Source of the DNA: Streptomyces sp. NBC_01476
GTDB lineage: Bacteria; Actinomycetota; Actinomycetes; Streptomycetales; Streptomycetaceae
Direction of reading: 5' to 3'
DNA length: 64,000 bases
Assembly (NCBI RefSeq): GCF_036227265.1
Contig: NZ_CP109446.1
Coordinates: forward strand, 5,152,001 to 5,216,000
Shown: piece after piece, positions 24,704-34,310 of the stretch
Layout: every line of letters starts with the position of its first letter
Numbering within the stretch: the stretch's first letter is position 1
Notes under the pieces: model-generated
What the model was told of the DNA's origin: nothing
What the model saw: the letters and a program-made list of their open reading frames with translations, nothing else
Databases searched by the model: none
Program-made: the position numbers and the translations under genes

Positions 24704-25978
<1,275 letters not shown>

Positions 25979-26019
25979 GCCGGCCGCCGGGCCCGGTCCG
26001 GCTGTGTGATGATCGCCGG

Positions 26020-26739
26020 ATGAGAACGGGGAAAGGGCTGCCGGCCCTGGGACTTGCGCTGCTGGTGGCGGGCTGCGGGACCCAGTCCGCGGCGGACGCG
26101 GGGGCGGGACCGTCACCGGTACGGACCACGCCGGACTTCCGGGTGCACGCCGACACGCTGCCGCCGGACGGCGGTCTGCCCACAGGGAAGCTCCCCGTGA
26201 CACCGGCGCCCGGGCTGTCGGGGCTCTCCGTGACCCCCGCGCCTGGGGCGTCCGGGCGCCCCGGCAGCCCTGAAGAGCCGTGCCCCGAGGGCGGGTTGCG
26301 GGTCACCGCGAGCGGGGTGGACGGCGCCATGGGACTGCGGGCGGTGACGGTCACCGCGGCGAACTGCGCCGCCGCGTCCGTCGCACTCGACGGCTACCCG
26401 CTCCTGCGGGTGCTGGACGCGCAGGGCGCCCCGTACGACGTCACGGTGCACCACGGGCCCTCGGTGCCGGGCAGCAGCGCGGTGCCCGACCCGGGACCCC
26501 ACCGGATCACCCTCACGGCCGGTCAGCGGGCCACGGCCGTTCTCATCTGGCGGAACACCCTGACCCTGTCGGACGACCCGAACCAGAACGGGGCGGCGGT
26601 GGAGGTGACCCCGGCGGCCGGCCGGCCCCCGCAGACCGTCCCCCTCCACCTCGACCTCGGCAATACCGGCGTCCTCGACGTGACAGCCTGGCAACGCCCC
26701 ACCGCCGCACCCGGCCAGGACGGACGCCCGGGCCGGTAG
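26020..26739 (+). CDS. DUF4232-type secreted lipoprotein
   Basis: A 239-residue lipoprotein. The signal peptide ends with LLVAGCGTQ (Cys19), followed by a Pro/Gly-rich linker (to about residue 85). A domain of the DUF4232 type follows: LRVTASGVDGAMGLRAVTVTAANCAAASVALDGYPLLRVLDAQG, ending in a beta-strand-rich segment LHLDLGNTGVLDVTAW. These domains occur in many Streptomyces lipoproteins; their role is unknown. The gene starts 41 bp after deoA but shows no link to nucleosides. Confidence 0.8.
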   Translation: MRTGKGLPALGLALLVAGCGTQSAADAGAGPSPVRTTPDFRVHADTLPPDGGLPTGKLPVTPAPGLSGLSVTPAPGASGRPGSPEEPCPEGGLRVTASGVDGAMGLRAVTVTAANCAAASVALDGYPLLRVLDAQGAPYDVTVHHGPSVPGSSAVPDPGPHRITLTAGQRATAVLIWRNTLTLSDDPNQNGAAVEVTPAAGRPPQTVPLHLDLGNTGVLDVTAWQRPTAAPGQDGRPGR

Positions 26740-26816
26740 CCGCCCGCAGGCCGGCCCGTAGGCCCGGCACGCCCGTACGGCCTCCCGGCACGCCCGCCGC
26801 GGCCTTACGACCGCCC

Positions 26817-27617
26817 TTACGACCGCAGGGAGCGGCCGAAGCCCGCGGCCAGGGGCATACGCAGCCCCAGTGGCGGGGGCGCCGCCAGGGCGTCGGCGAC
26901 GGGCCGGGCGTAGGGGCGGTCCAGGAGCGAGCCGAGGACGAAGTCCGTGGTGAGGGCGAAGACTTCGGCGCGGTGCTGGTGGAGGGTGTGGCCGGCCGAG
27001 TGGACCTCGAAACGGCAGACCTCGCGGTTGACCTTCTTCGCGCGTTCGGCCAGCCGGTAGGAGAGTTCGGGGTCGGTGGACTCGTCGTCGGTGCCGTGCG
27101 CGATGAGCACATGGCGGCCGATGAGCTGTTTCACCGGCTCGGGTTCGCCGTCGGCCGGCAGCCACGGGGAGAGGGCCACCACGGAGGTGACCGCGGGGTG
27201 CCCGGCGGCCTGGAGCGCCGCCCGGCCGCCCATGTCCATGCCGACCAGGCAGACCGGCACATCGCCGTAGCGCCGTACCGCCTCACCCACCGCCCACTCG
27301 GCGTCCTCCGCCGGATGCGCGTGGCCGCCGTTCCAGCCCCGGAAGCGGTAGTGCACGACATGCGCGGCCACCCCCCCGGCGGCGCCGGCCCTGACCAGGT
27401 GCCGGGCGAGCGGCCAGATCATGGCGGCGGCGACGGGGGAGCGGCGCCGGGTGCTGAGCGGATCGCCACCGGGCAGCGCGAGGACGACGGCGCGCACCGT
27501 CGCGCCGTCGTCGTCCTCCCGCTGCCGTTGGCCGGGTACCAGCGGTACGTGCACCCGGCCGGGCGTCACCGCGCGCCCCAGCCGCGCGCCACGCGCCGGT
27601 AATGCTTGCGAAGCCAT
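26817..27617 (-). CDS. Alpha/beta-hydrolase fold protein with Asp at the nucleophile position
   Basis: A 266-residue protein with dienelactone-hydrolase-like features: AVVLALPGGDPLSTRRRSPVAAAM after a variable N-terminus, VCLVGMDMGGRAALQAAG at the nucleophile elbow, LIAHGTDDESTDPELSY (acid loop) and HSAGHTLHQH (catalytic His). The elbow reads G-M-D-M-G, so the usual serine is aspartate, as in haloalkane dehalogenases and epoxide hydrolases, or the protein is non-hydrolytic. It is divergent from add; the 100 bp between them hold the nucleoside operator, but the hydrolase start lies more than 70 bp away on the other side. Confidence 0.82.
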   Translation of the reverse strand: MASQALPARGARLGRAVTPGRVHVPLVPGQRQREDDDGATVRAVVLALPGGDPLSTRRRSPVAAAMIWPLARHLVRAGAAGGVAAHVVHYRFRGWNGGHAHPAEDAEWAVGEAVRRYGDVPVCLVGMDMGGRAALQAAGHPAVTSVVALSPWLPADGEPEPVKQLIGRHVLIAHGTDDESTDPELSYRLAERAKKVNREVCRFEVHSAGHTLHQHRAEVFALTTDFVLGSLLDRPYARPVADALAAPPPLGLRMPLAAGFGRSLRS

Positions 27618-27689
27618 GGCGCAACGATCGCAGACGAGGGGGTGTGCGCTGTATGGCCAGGCGGAAAATACTTCCTTTCCGCGGGATAT

Positions 27690-27711
27690 CTACGCGCGTA
27701 GGGACTACAGT
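27690..27711 (+). promoter_or_regulatory. Nucleoside-regulon operator and promoter of add
   Basis: The perfect 12-bp palindrome CTACGCGCGTAG lies at 27690-27701, followed by a plausible -10 box TACAGT at 27706-27711. Transcription would start at or next to the add ATG (27718). There is no ribosome site before the ATG, so the add mRNA is probably leaderless. Confidence 0.75.
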
Positions 27712-27717
27712 TCAGTC

Positions 27718-28884
27718 ATGCGAGACGCCAAACCGGGCCTTCCGACCCAGGAACAGATCCGCCGCGCGCCCAAAGTGCTGCTCCACGACCACCTCGACGG
27801 CGGCCTGCGCCCCGGCACCATCGTGGACATCGCCCGCGCGACCGGCTACGACGCACTGCCCGAGACCGATCCGGACAAGCTCGGCACCTGGTTCAGGGAA
27901 GCGGCCGACTCCGGCTCCCTGGAGCGCTATCTGGAGACGTTCGCGCACACCTGCGCGGTGATGCAGACCCGCGACGCACTGATCCGGGTCGCCGCCGAGT
28001 GTGCCGAGGACCTCGCCGCCGACGGCGTGGTCTACGCCGAGGTCCGTTACGCGCCCGAGCAGCACCTCGAAGGCGGCCTGACCCTCCAGGAAGTGGTCGA
28101 GGCGGTCAACGAGGGGTTCCGGCTGGGCGAACGCCGGGCCCGCGATGGGGGCAACCGGATCCGGGTCGGCGCGCTGCTCACCGCGATGCGGCACGCCGCC
28201 CGCTCCCTGGAGATCGCCGAACTCGCCAACTCCTACCGGGACTCGGGTGTGGTCGGCTTCGACATCGCGGGTGCCGAGGCGGGCTTCCCGCCCACCCGGC
28301 ACCTGGACGCCTTCGAGTACCTCAAGCGGGAGAACAACCACTTCACCATCCACGCCGGCGAGGCGTTCGGCCTGCCGTCGATCTGGCAGGCGCTCCAGTG
28401 GTGCGGCGCCGACCGGCTCGGCCACGGGGTGCGGATCATCGACGACATCGAGCAGGGCCCCGAGGGCCAGGTGACCCTCGGCCGGCTGGCGTCGTACGTC
28501 CGCGACAAGCGGGTGCCGCTGGAGATGGCGCCGACCTCCAATCTGCAGACTGGCGCCGCCGCTTCGTACGCCGAGCACCCGATCGGGCTGCTGCGCCGGC
28601 TGCACTTCCGGGTCACCGTCAACACCGACAACCGGCTGATGTCCGGCACCAGCATGAGCGCCGAGTTCGAGCACCTGGTCGAAGCGTTCGGCTACACGCT
28701 CGACGACATGCAGTGGTTCACCGTCAACGCGATGAAATCCGCGTTCATCCCTTTTGACGAACGTCTTGCGATGATCAATGAGGTCATCAAGCCGGGCTAC
28801 GCCGAGCTGAAGGCCGAGTGGCTCTTCGCGCCCGGCGCCCCCGCAACGCCCGTGGCCAGCGGTTCCGTCGCCGAGGCCGGCTGA
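27718..28884 (+). CDS. add: Adenosine deaminase
   Basis: A 388-residue enzyme deaminating adenosine and deoxyadenosine to inosine and deoxyinosine. Zinc-binding HDHLDGG (about residue 23) and the HAGE motif (TIHAGEAFGLPS) are intact, as are RLGHGVRI (catalytic His) and VTVNTDNRLMSG (zinc Asp). The ATG has no upstream ribosome site and sits 7 nt after a likely -10 box, so a leaderless transcript is expected. It is controlled by its own copy of the shared operator and is not part of the transporter operon. A short hairpin follows the gene. Confidence 0.96.
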   Translation: MRDAKPGLPTQEQIRRAPKVLLHDHLDGGLRPGTIVDIARATGYDALPETDPDKLGTWFREAADSGSLERYLETFAHTCAVMQTRDALIRVAAECAEDLAADGVVYAEVRYAPEQHLEGGLTLQEVVEAVNEGFRLGERRARDGGNRIRVGALLTAMRHAARSLEIAELANSYRDSGVVGFDIAGAEAGFPPTRHLDAFEYLKRENNHFTIHAGEAFGLPSIWQALQWCGADRLGHGVRIIDDIEQGPEGQVTLGRLASYVRDKRVPLEMAPTSNLQTGAAASYAEHPIGLLRRLHFRVTVNTDNRLMSGTSMSAEFEHLVEAFGYTLDDMQWFTVNAMKSAFIPFDERLAMINEVIKPGYAELKAEWLFAPGAPATPVASGSVAEAG

Positions 28885-28902
28885 CCGGCGGCGGCTCGGT
28901 GG

Positions 28903-28928
28903 GTGGCCCCGGCGCCTGTCGGGGCCAC
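28903..28928 (+). terminator. Hairpin after add
   Basis: GTGGCCCCG at 28903-28911 pairs with CGGGGCCAC at 28920-28928 around an 8-nt loop, between add and the next plus-strand gene. Confidence 0.6.
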
Positions 28929-28976
28929 GCCACGCCGGTTGCGGCGGGAGTTACCGGCTGACTACGTTCCGAAGTC

Positions 28977-29300
28977 ATGCAGACCCGAACCAAGAAGACC
29001 CTGACCACCGCCGCGCTGAGCCTGGCCGCTGTGGCCGCCGCCGCCGGCTCCGCGTCCGCTGCCGATCTCACCGGGGGCTCCCTCGGCTCGCTGCCGGTCG
29101 GCCAGGCCACCCAGCTGATCCCCGGGGCCGCCGGCTCCGCCGCGGGCGCCCAGCACGCGCTCGCCAACGGCTCTGCCGCGCTCCCGGGCAACCCCACGAG
29201 CCTGCTGCCCTCCGGCAACCACCTCTCCGGCAACTCGATCGCCCCGGTCGGCGGTCTGCTCGGCGGGCTTCCGGCGGGCAGCGGCATCCTGGGCCGCTGA
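28977..29300 (+). CDS. Small exported protein, function unknown
   Basis: A 107-residue protein. A Sec-type signal peptide (about residues 1-28, ending SASA) precedes a mature part rich in Gly, Ala, Leu and Pro without Cys. The ATG lacks a ribosome site; TTGCGG (28939-28944) and TACGTT (28963-28968), 18 bp apart, form a plausible promoter that would start the mRNA within two or three bases of the ATG, so it appears leaderless. The motif GGSLGSLPVGQATQLIP recurs, in altered form, in the small exported protein encoded at 35177-35542. An 18-bp terminator follows. Confidence 0.8.
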   Translation: MQTRTKKTLTTAALSLAAVAAAAGSASAADLTGGSLGSLPVGQATQLIPGAAGSAAGAQHALANGSAALPGNPTSLLPSGNHLSGNSIAPVGGLLGGLPAGSGILGR

Positions 29301-29344
29301 CGCCGCGGCGGGCAGCCCCCGCGCGGTGCGCGCCCCCTTGAACG

Positions 29345-29388
29345 ACGGGCCGCGCCCCCTCCTTCGAGGCGGAGGGGGCGCGGCCCGT
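29345..29388 (+). terminator. Strong hairpin after the small exported protein gene
   Basis: ACGGGCCGCGCCCCCTCC at 29345-29362 pairs perfectly over 18 bp with 29371-29388, leaving an 8-nt loop. It is one of the longest perfect stems in the window. Confidence 0.88.
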
Positions 29389-29395
29389 TGCGGTT

Positions 29396-29588
29396 GGACT
29401 GCGGCGGCGCCGGGGGGCGTCCGGCGGCATGTGGCGGCATGCGGGGGCTTCCGCCGGCTGCTTGCGGGTGCGTTCGGTGCGCGGTGGGCTGCGGCCGGAC
29501 TGCGGCGGCGCCGGAAGGCGTGCGGCGGCATGCGACGGCTTCCGCCGGCTGCTTGCGGGGTGCGTTCGGTGCGCGGTGGGCTGCGGTC
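29396..29588. repeat. Two imperfect tandem copies of a 92-101 bp unit
   Basis: Unit 1 (29396-29496) and unit 2 (29497-29588) both begin GGACTGCGGCGGCGCCGG and share CTTCCGCCGGCTGCTTGCGG and CGTTCGGTGCGCGGTGGGCT. Unit 1 has about 10 extra bases in a GCGGCATG-rich part; a third start (GGACTCCGG) appears at 29589. The region (29301-29605) contains no credible gene. Confidence 0.8.
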
Positions 29589-29605
29589 GGACTCCGGCCG
29601 CCGCC

Positions 29606-30094
29606 TCACGGCACGAGGTCGGCGGTCTCCCGTTCGCGCGGTGGCGGGCTCGCCTCGGCCGCCGCCCGGTCCCGCAGCCGGCGCCGTACCCGCGGCACCA
29701 CCAGCAGGTGGACCACCGCCACCCCGAGGGTGTTGAGCAGCAGCGCGTCCACGTCGAAGAGCTGGCCGGGCACCAGGGTCTGGGTGAACTCCAGCGCCAG
29801 GGAGACCATCAGCGCGGCGAAGACGGTACGGGCGAAGGACGCGAAGCCCGAGGTGCGGGCCCGGCCGCCGGCCAGCGGCAGCAGCACGCCGAGCGGGGCC
29901 AGCAGCGCCAGGCCGGCGCCGATCCGCTGGGCGGCCTCCGCGGCCCCCATCCCCAGGTCGGCCCGGATCGTGCCCAGCGGGCGGAGGTTGGGGGCGGGCA
30001 CCCAGGTCACGTAGTGCGGGCGCAGCAGCATCCAGCCGACGAACGCAAGGTACGCCGCGGTCAGCAGCAGGCCGGCCGCGCGCACCTTGATCAT
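29606..30094 (-). CDS. VanZ-like membrane protein
   Basis: About 162 residues from the ATG at 30094 (MIKVRAAGLLLTAAYL); a longer version from 30112 is possible. Four to five membrane helices with the VanZ-type pattern: RPHYVTWVPAPNLRPLGTIRADL, then SLALEFTQTLVPGQLFDVDALLLNTLGVAV, where an acidic residue sits within a helix before the DVDDLLxNTLG-like signature. VanZ proteins give low-level teicoplanin resistance in enterococci; in Streptomyces most members have no known role. Monocistronic, convergent with the small exported protein gene. Confidence 0.85.
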   Translation of the reverse strand: MIKVRAAGLLLTAAYLAFVGWMLLRPHYVTWVPAPNLRPLGTIRADLGMGAAEAAQRIGAGLALLAPLGVLLPLAGGRARTSGFASFARTVFAALMVSLALEFTQTLVPGQLFDVDALLLNTLGVAVVHLLVVPRVRRRLRDRAAAEASPPPRERETADLVP

Positions 30095-30288
30095 GGAGCC
30101 ATCGTGCCGCACGCTGTCAAGGACGCCACCGCCCGCCCCACGGTTCCCGCACGAGCGGAGCCGATCCTTCCGGAACGCCGCAGGTCACCCGGTGGTGTGA
30201 TGTACCTCTCCCGCGGCTCCCGCCGGCTCCCGCGGCTCTCCCGAAGCTCCCGCCGGTGCTCCGTCACCACCCCCGGCCGGCCCGCCGC

Positions 30289-30906
30289 TCAGTGCACGAC
30301 CGTGCCCGCGCTGTCCGCCGCTTCCGGCCGGGTGCGCAGGTCCGAGGTGCAGGTGTAGCGCCGCAGTTCGTCCCCGTCCGGGCCGCCCAGCACCACCGCG
30401 TGCTCGGGCGCGACCAGCGCGTCGGCGGTCAGCGTGCAGACGATCTGCGCCAGCGCGAAGGACGGCAGCTCGTCGAGCGGCTCGCTCAGCCGCAGCGCGC
30501 CCTTGGGATCGCCGTCCTGCGGTTCCAGCAGGAAGAGGTTGTTGCCCGGCACCGTCGTTCTGAAGCCCGCCTTGGTCTCGTCGGCCCGCGGGCTGATCTG
30601 CAGCTGGGTGATCAGCTCCCGGGCCAGTGACCACGCGGTGAGCCGGGCGTTGTCCCGCAGGGTCACGTCCCGCTGCACCGAGGCGACCTGCATCCCGGTG
30701 CACACCAGGTACACCTCGCGGATCACGGTCTCCGCAGGCGGCGTCGCGGGAAGGCGGGGCGCCGCGCAGAACATCCGGGACGGGGCCGGGCCGGCGTCCA
30801 CCGGCACCGTGGTGCTGCGGATCCCGCAGCCGGCCAGCAGCGCCACCGCCACGACGGCCAGCGAGCCCGCCGCCGTACGCACCGCCGTACGTCCGGTGCC
30901 GCTCAT
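30289..30906 (-). CDS. Lipoprotein of the afsQ operon
   Basis: A 205-residue lipoprotein (lipobox LLAGCG, Cys27) with no named domain that I recognise. Its ATG overlaps the afsQ2 stop by four bases, so it is translationally coupled to the sensor kinase. S. coelicolor has a lipoprotein gene at the same place. A role as an extracytoplasmic accessory of the AfsQ2 sensor is plausible by analogy with CseA and CseC, but is inference. Downstream (30113-30288) there are only short repeats of CTCCCGCGG-like sequence. Confidence 0.85.
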   Translation of the reverse strand: MSGTGRTAVRTAAGSLAVVAVALLAGCGIRSTTVPVDAGPAPSRMFCAAPRLPATPPAETVIREVYLVCTGMQVASVQRDVTLRDNARLTAWSLARELITQLQISPRADETKAGFRTTVPGNNLFLLEPQDGDPKGALRLSEPLDELPSFALAQIVCTLTADALVAPEHAVVLGGPDGDELRRYTCTSDLRTRPEAADSAGTVVH

Positions 30907-32414
30907 CGCGCCTCCCCCGCCGGGCCGGTCGCCGGATCGTCCGCCGGATCGTCGGTGCTGGCCGGCCGTACGGGCAGCCGCAGGGTGAAGACGGCACCGC
31001 CCTCGGGGCGGTTGGCGGCGGTGATGTCGCCGCCGTGGATGTGCGCGTTCTCCATCGCGATCGACAGGCCCAGGCCGCTGCCCTCGGAGCGGGCCCGGGA
31101 GGCGTCCGCCTTGTAGAAGCGGTCGAAGACGTGCGGCAGCACGTCCTCCGGGATACCGGGACCGTGGTCGGAGACCGCGATGACGATCTGCCCCGCCTCC
31201 TCGCGCAGCGACACCCGGACCGGGGAGCCGCCGTGCTTGAGCGCGTTGCCGATCAGATTGGCCATGATCACATCGAGCCGGCGCGGGTCGAGCGTGGCCA
31301 GCACCCCGCGCGGCGCGTCGAGTTCCACCGAGTCCAGCCACGCGCGGGCGTCCATGCAGGCCATGATCATGTCCGCCACGTCCACCTCGTCCACCCGCAG
31401 CTTGGCGGTGCCCGCGTCGAACCTGGTGACCTCCATCAAGGTCTCCACCAGCTCGTTCAGCCGCCGGGTCTCGCTGACCACCAGCCGTACCGCGGGCGCG
31501 ATCATCGGGTCCAGCGCCTCCGCCTCGTCCTCCAGTACGTCGGTGACCGCGGTGATCGCGGTCAGCGGGGTGCGCAGCTCGTGCGACATGTCGGCGACGA
31601 AGCGGCGGCTGGCCGCCTCGCGGGCGCTCAACTCCTCGACCCGGGACTCCAGTGCCTCCGCGGCGCTGTTGAACGTCCGTGACATGTCAGCGAGTTCATC
31701 GGTGCCGGTCACCTTCAGCCGGGTGTCCAGGTGCCCTTCGCCGAGCCGCTGGGCGGCCTCGCCGAGCCGCCGCACCGGCCGCAGCACCGCCGAGCCGGCC
31801 GCCTGCGCCAGCAGCGCCGCGCCGATCAGCGCCAGCAGGGTGGCGATCCCCAGCGACCAGGCAAGGGAGTTGAGGTCCTTGCGTTCCGCGTCCAGCGACT
31901 TGAGCATGTAGCCGGTCGGGCCCTGGCCGTTGATCCGGGCACCGGCCACCAGATACGGGTGGCCCTGCAGCGAGATCCGCTCCCAGAGCAGGTGGTAGGC
32001 ACCGTCCTTGTGCAGCGTGTTGACCGCCCGCTGCAACGACTGCGGTACGTCGTCGGTGGAGAACAGCTCCCGGTCCGAGGGCGCCGCGCACGGCCCGTTG
32101 TCGGGCGTGGTGTCGATCAGCACCACCTGATACGTGTCCGGGCCGCCTATCCGGCCCGCCGCGTCGTTCAGCGACTGGCAGGTCGGGTCGATCGGCAGCG
32201 AGGCGGCGTTGCGCTGCAGCGAGTCCTGGAAGTCGTTGAGCACGCTGTTCTGGGCGCGGGTGAGCACGGCGTCACGGTTGAGCCAGTACGCGATCCCGGA
32301 GACCGCCACCGCGGCGGTCAGCGCCACCAGGGCGAACACCGCGACCAGCCGCAGCCGCAGGCTTCCCGTCCAGCGCAACAGGCCGGCCATCCGGCCCGCT
32401 CGGCCATGCGTCAC
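30903..32414 (-). CDS. afsQ2: Sensor histidine kinase AfsQ2
   Basis: A 503-residue membrane kinase starting at a GTG that overlaps the afsQ1 stop (GTGA). Transmembrane helices lie at about 21-42 and 185-208, enclosing a 140-residue extracytoplasmic sensor with two Cys (79 and 109) that could form a disulfide. A HAMP domain follows, then the phospho-acceptor box DMSHELRTPLTA (His278) and an ATPase domain with N, G1 and G2 boxes (NLIGNALKHG, DHGPGIPEDVL, GSGLGLSI). With AfsQ1 it controls antibiotic synthesis and nitrogen-related genes in S. coelicolor. Confidence 0.92.
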   Translation of the reverse strand: MTHGRAGRMAGLLRWTGSLRLRLVAVFALVALTAAVAVSGIAYWLNRDAVLTRAQNSVLNDFQDSLQRNAASLPIDPTCQSLNDAAGRIGGPDTYQVVLIDTTPDNGPCAAPSDRELFSTDDVPQSLQRAVNTLHKDGAYHLLWERISLQGHPYLVAGARINGQGPTGYMLKSLDAERKDLNSLAWSLGIATLLALIGAALLAQAAGSAVLRPVRRLGEAAQRLGEGHLDTRLKVTGTDELADMSRTFNSAAEALESRVEELSAREAASRRFVADMSHELRTPLTAITAVTDVLEDEAEALDPMIAPAVRLVVSETRRLNELVETLMEVTRFDAGTAKLRVDEVDVADMIMACMDARAWLDSVELDAPRGVLATLDPRRLDVIMANLIGNALKHGGSPVRVSLREEAGQIVIAVSDHGPGIPEDVLPHVFDRFYKADASRARSEGSGLGLSIAMENAHIHGGDITAANRPEGGAVFTLRLPVRPASTDDPADDPATGPAGEAR

Positions 32415-33097
32415 TGAGGGGTGTCCAGCCGGTAGCCCACACCGCGGACGGTACGGATCAAGGTCGGCGACGACGGCACGTCCTCGATCTTGGCGCGCAG
32501 CCGCTGCACGCAGGCGTCCACCAGCCGCGAGTCGCCCAGGTAGTCGTGCTCCCAGACCAGCCGCAGCAACTGCTGCCGGGACAGCGCCTGTCCGGGCCGC
32601 CGGCTGAGCTCCAGCAGCAACCGCAGCTCGGTGGGCGTCAGTTGCAGGTCCTCGCCGTCCTTCGTCACGGTCATCGCATTGCGGTCGATGACGATGGAGC
32701 CGAAGGCGGAGGAGTCGGTGCTGTCGCGTTCACCGCGGCGCAGCACGGCGCGGATCCGGGCGTCCAGCACCCGGGGCTGCACCGGCTTGATGACGTAGTC
32801 GTCGGCGCCCGACTCCAGGCCCACCACCACGTCGATGTCGTCGCTGCGGGCGGTGAGCAGGATGATCGGCAGCTGGTCGGTGCGCCGGATGCGCCGGCAC
32901 ACCTCGAAACCGTCGATCCCCGGCAGCATCACATCCAGCACGATCAGGTCAGGACGCTGCTCCTTCAGCAGCCGCAGGCCGTCCTCGCCCGTGGCGGCGG
33001 ACACCACACGGTGGCCCTGACGCGACAGGCCGAGTTCGAGACCGGTGCGGATGGCGTCGTCATCCTCGATCAGCAACAGGAAAGGCACGCCGGACAT
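32411..33097 (-). CDS. afsQ1: Response regulator AfsQ1
   Basis: A 228-residue OmpR/PhoB-type regulator. The receiver domain has LLIEDDDAIR (acidic pocket), LIVLDVMLPG (phospho-acceptor Asp55) and ILLTARSDD. A winged-helix domain occupies about residues 130-225 (LTPTELRLLLELSRRPGQALSRQQLL, DSRLVDACVQRLRAKIED, TVRGVGYRL). The sequence closely matches AfsQ1 as I remember it. A GTG at 33088 would give the shorter start VPFLLLIEDDD. It is divergent from sigQ, which it is known to activate in S. coelicolor. Confidence 0.93.
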   Translation of the reverse strand: MSGVPFLLLIEDDDAIRTGLELGLSRQGHRVVSAATGEDGLRLLKEQRPDLIVLDVMLPGIDGFEVCRRIRRTDQLPIILLTARSDDIDVVVGLESGADDYVIKPVQPRVLDARIRAVLRRGERDSTDSSAFGSIVIDRNAMTVTKDGEDLQLTPTELRLLLELSRRPGQALSRQQLLRLVWEHDYLGDSRLVDACVQRLRAKIEDVPSSPTLIRTVRGVGYRLDTPQ

Positions 33098-33226
33098 TGT
33101 TGCCTACCCCGGAGGCGGATGGACCCTGTGGTGCCGCCCGGCCTTCTCCGGCCCCCCCTTCCGACCCGGTGCGCAGCGGATTGCCACCCGCTGCCGAGCG
33201 GACCGGCGCGCTCCGTGCCGGGCTCT

Positions 33227-33242
33227 GTGACGGGCCTGTGAC
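33227..33242 (+). promoter_or_regulatory. AfsQ1 binding site (GTnAC-N6-GTnAC)
   Basis: GTGAC at 33227-33231, six bases, then GTGAC at 33238-33242 match the published AfsQ1 consensus exactly. The site lies in the afsQ1-sigQ intergenic region, about 120 bp before the sigQ start. Confidence 0.8.
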
Positions 33243-33362
33243 ACTCGGCGGACAGCCCCATGAAACTGGCCCGGCAATCTAGTGCCCATCGAAGCGACGG
33301 CAGCCGCACAACGGTTGCGACGCAGAGGACAGGCTGACGGTTCCATCGACGGGGGCGCGACA

Positions 33363-34205
33363 ATGAACGCACTGCTCAGCAGCACAGGTACCGCAGTTCA
33401 TTCCGTGCACATCTGCCCGGTCGGCAGGCCCGCCGAGCTGTCCGGTGCCGCGAGCGGACGGGGGTACGTTCGCGGCACCGGACGCAGCACGGCGCCGCAC
33501 ACGGTGCCGCGGCAGCGGCCGGCGTACATCACGCCGGTGGACGCGGGGGACGCCCGGGACACGGGGGCCACGGGGGACGCGGCCTCCCCGGACGGTCCGG
33601 GTGCCACGGTGGCGGGGGACGCCGGAACGGGGCCGGCGCCGTCCGCCGAGGACGCCGCGGCGGCCGAGGCCAGGCGGGCCGAGGCGGAGGCGGCCTTCAC
33701 CGCCTACGTCCAGGAGCGCCGGGCGTCGCTCTACGCGACCGCGTACCACCTGACCGGTGACCGTTACGCGGCCGAGGACCTGCTGCAGAGTGCGCTCTTC
33801 TCCACCTACCGGGCCTGGGACCGGATCAGCGACAAGGCCGCGGTCGGCGGTTACCTCCGCCGGACGATGACCAATCTGCACATCAGCGCGTGGCGGCGGC
33901 GCAAGCTCAGCGAGTACCCGACCGAGGAGCTGCCCGAGACGGTGGGGGACACCGACGAGATGGGCGGCACGGAGCTGCGCGCGGTGCTCTGGCAGGCGCT
34001 GGCCCGGCTGCCCGAGCAGCAGCGGACGATGCTGGTCCTGCGGTACTACGAGGGCCGCACCGACCCGGAGATCGCCGACATCCTGGGGATCAGCGTCGGC
34101 ACCGTCAAGAGCAGCATCTGGCGGTCGCTGCGGCGGATGCGGGACGACGAGGCGCTGAGCTTCGGGCGCGACGAGGAGTCGGCGTTCGGCGAGCTGGTCG
34201 CCTGA
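33363..34205 (+). CDS. sigQ: ECF sigma factor SigQ
   Basis: About 280 residues from the ATG at 33363 (MNALLSS); an in-frame start further upstream is less likely. A long disordered N-terminus (about residues 1-105, Gly/Ala/Asp-rich) precedes region 2 (FTAYVQERRASLYATAYHLTGDRYAAEDLLQSALFSTYRAW) and region 4 (ALARLPEQQRTMLVLRYYEGRTDPEIADILGISVGTVKSSIWRSLRRMR) of the SigE-like group. The gene is divergent from afsQ1, with an AfsQ1 box between them, the same arrangement as sigQ in S. coelicolor. Two tandem terminators follow. Confidence 0.9.
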   Translation: MNALLSSTGTAVHSVHICPVGRPAELSGAASGRGYVRGTGRSTAPHTVPRQRPAYITPVDAGDARDTGATGDAASPDGPGATVAGDAGTGPAPSAEDAAAAEARRAEAEAAFTAYVQERRASLYATAYHLTGDRYAAEDLLQSALFSTYRAWDRISDKAAVGGYLRRTMTNLHISAWRRRKLSEYPTEELPETVGDTDEMGGTELRAVLWQALARLPEQQRTMLVLRYYEGRTDPEIADILGISVGTVKSSIWRSLRRMRDDEALSFGRDEESAFGELVA

Positions 34206-34266
34206 GACCGCACACAGACTTTCCGGCTGGGGGGCGCACGGGGGAACACGGGGGAAGAGGGGGGAG

Positions 34267-34309
34267 CGGGGCCGGACGGAGAGGGGGAAACCGTCCGGCC
34301 CCGTCTTTT
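34267..34309 (+). terminator. Rho-independent terminator of sigQ
   Basis: CGGGGCCGGACGG at 34267-34279 pairs perfectly with CCGTCCGGCCCCG at 34291-34303, followed by TCTTTT. A T-run after the stem is rare in this window. Confidence 0.92.
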
Positions 34310-34310
34310 C

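Noticed and set aside
29606..30094. Glycopeptide resistance role for the VanZ-like protein
   Set aside because: It stands alone without vanHAX, vanY or vanRS genes, and VanZ-like proteins are widespread with unknown roles.
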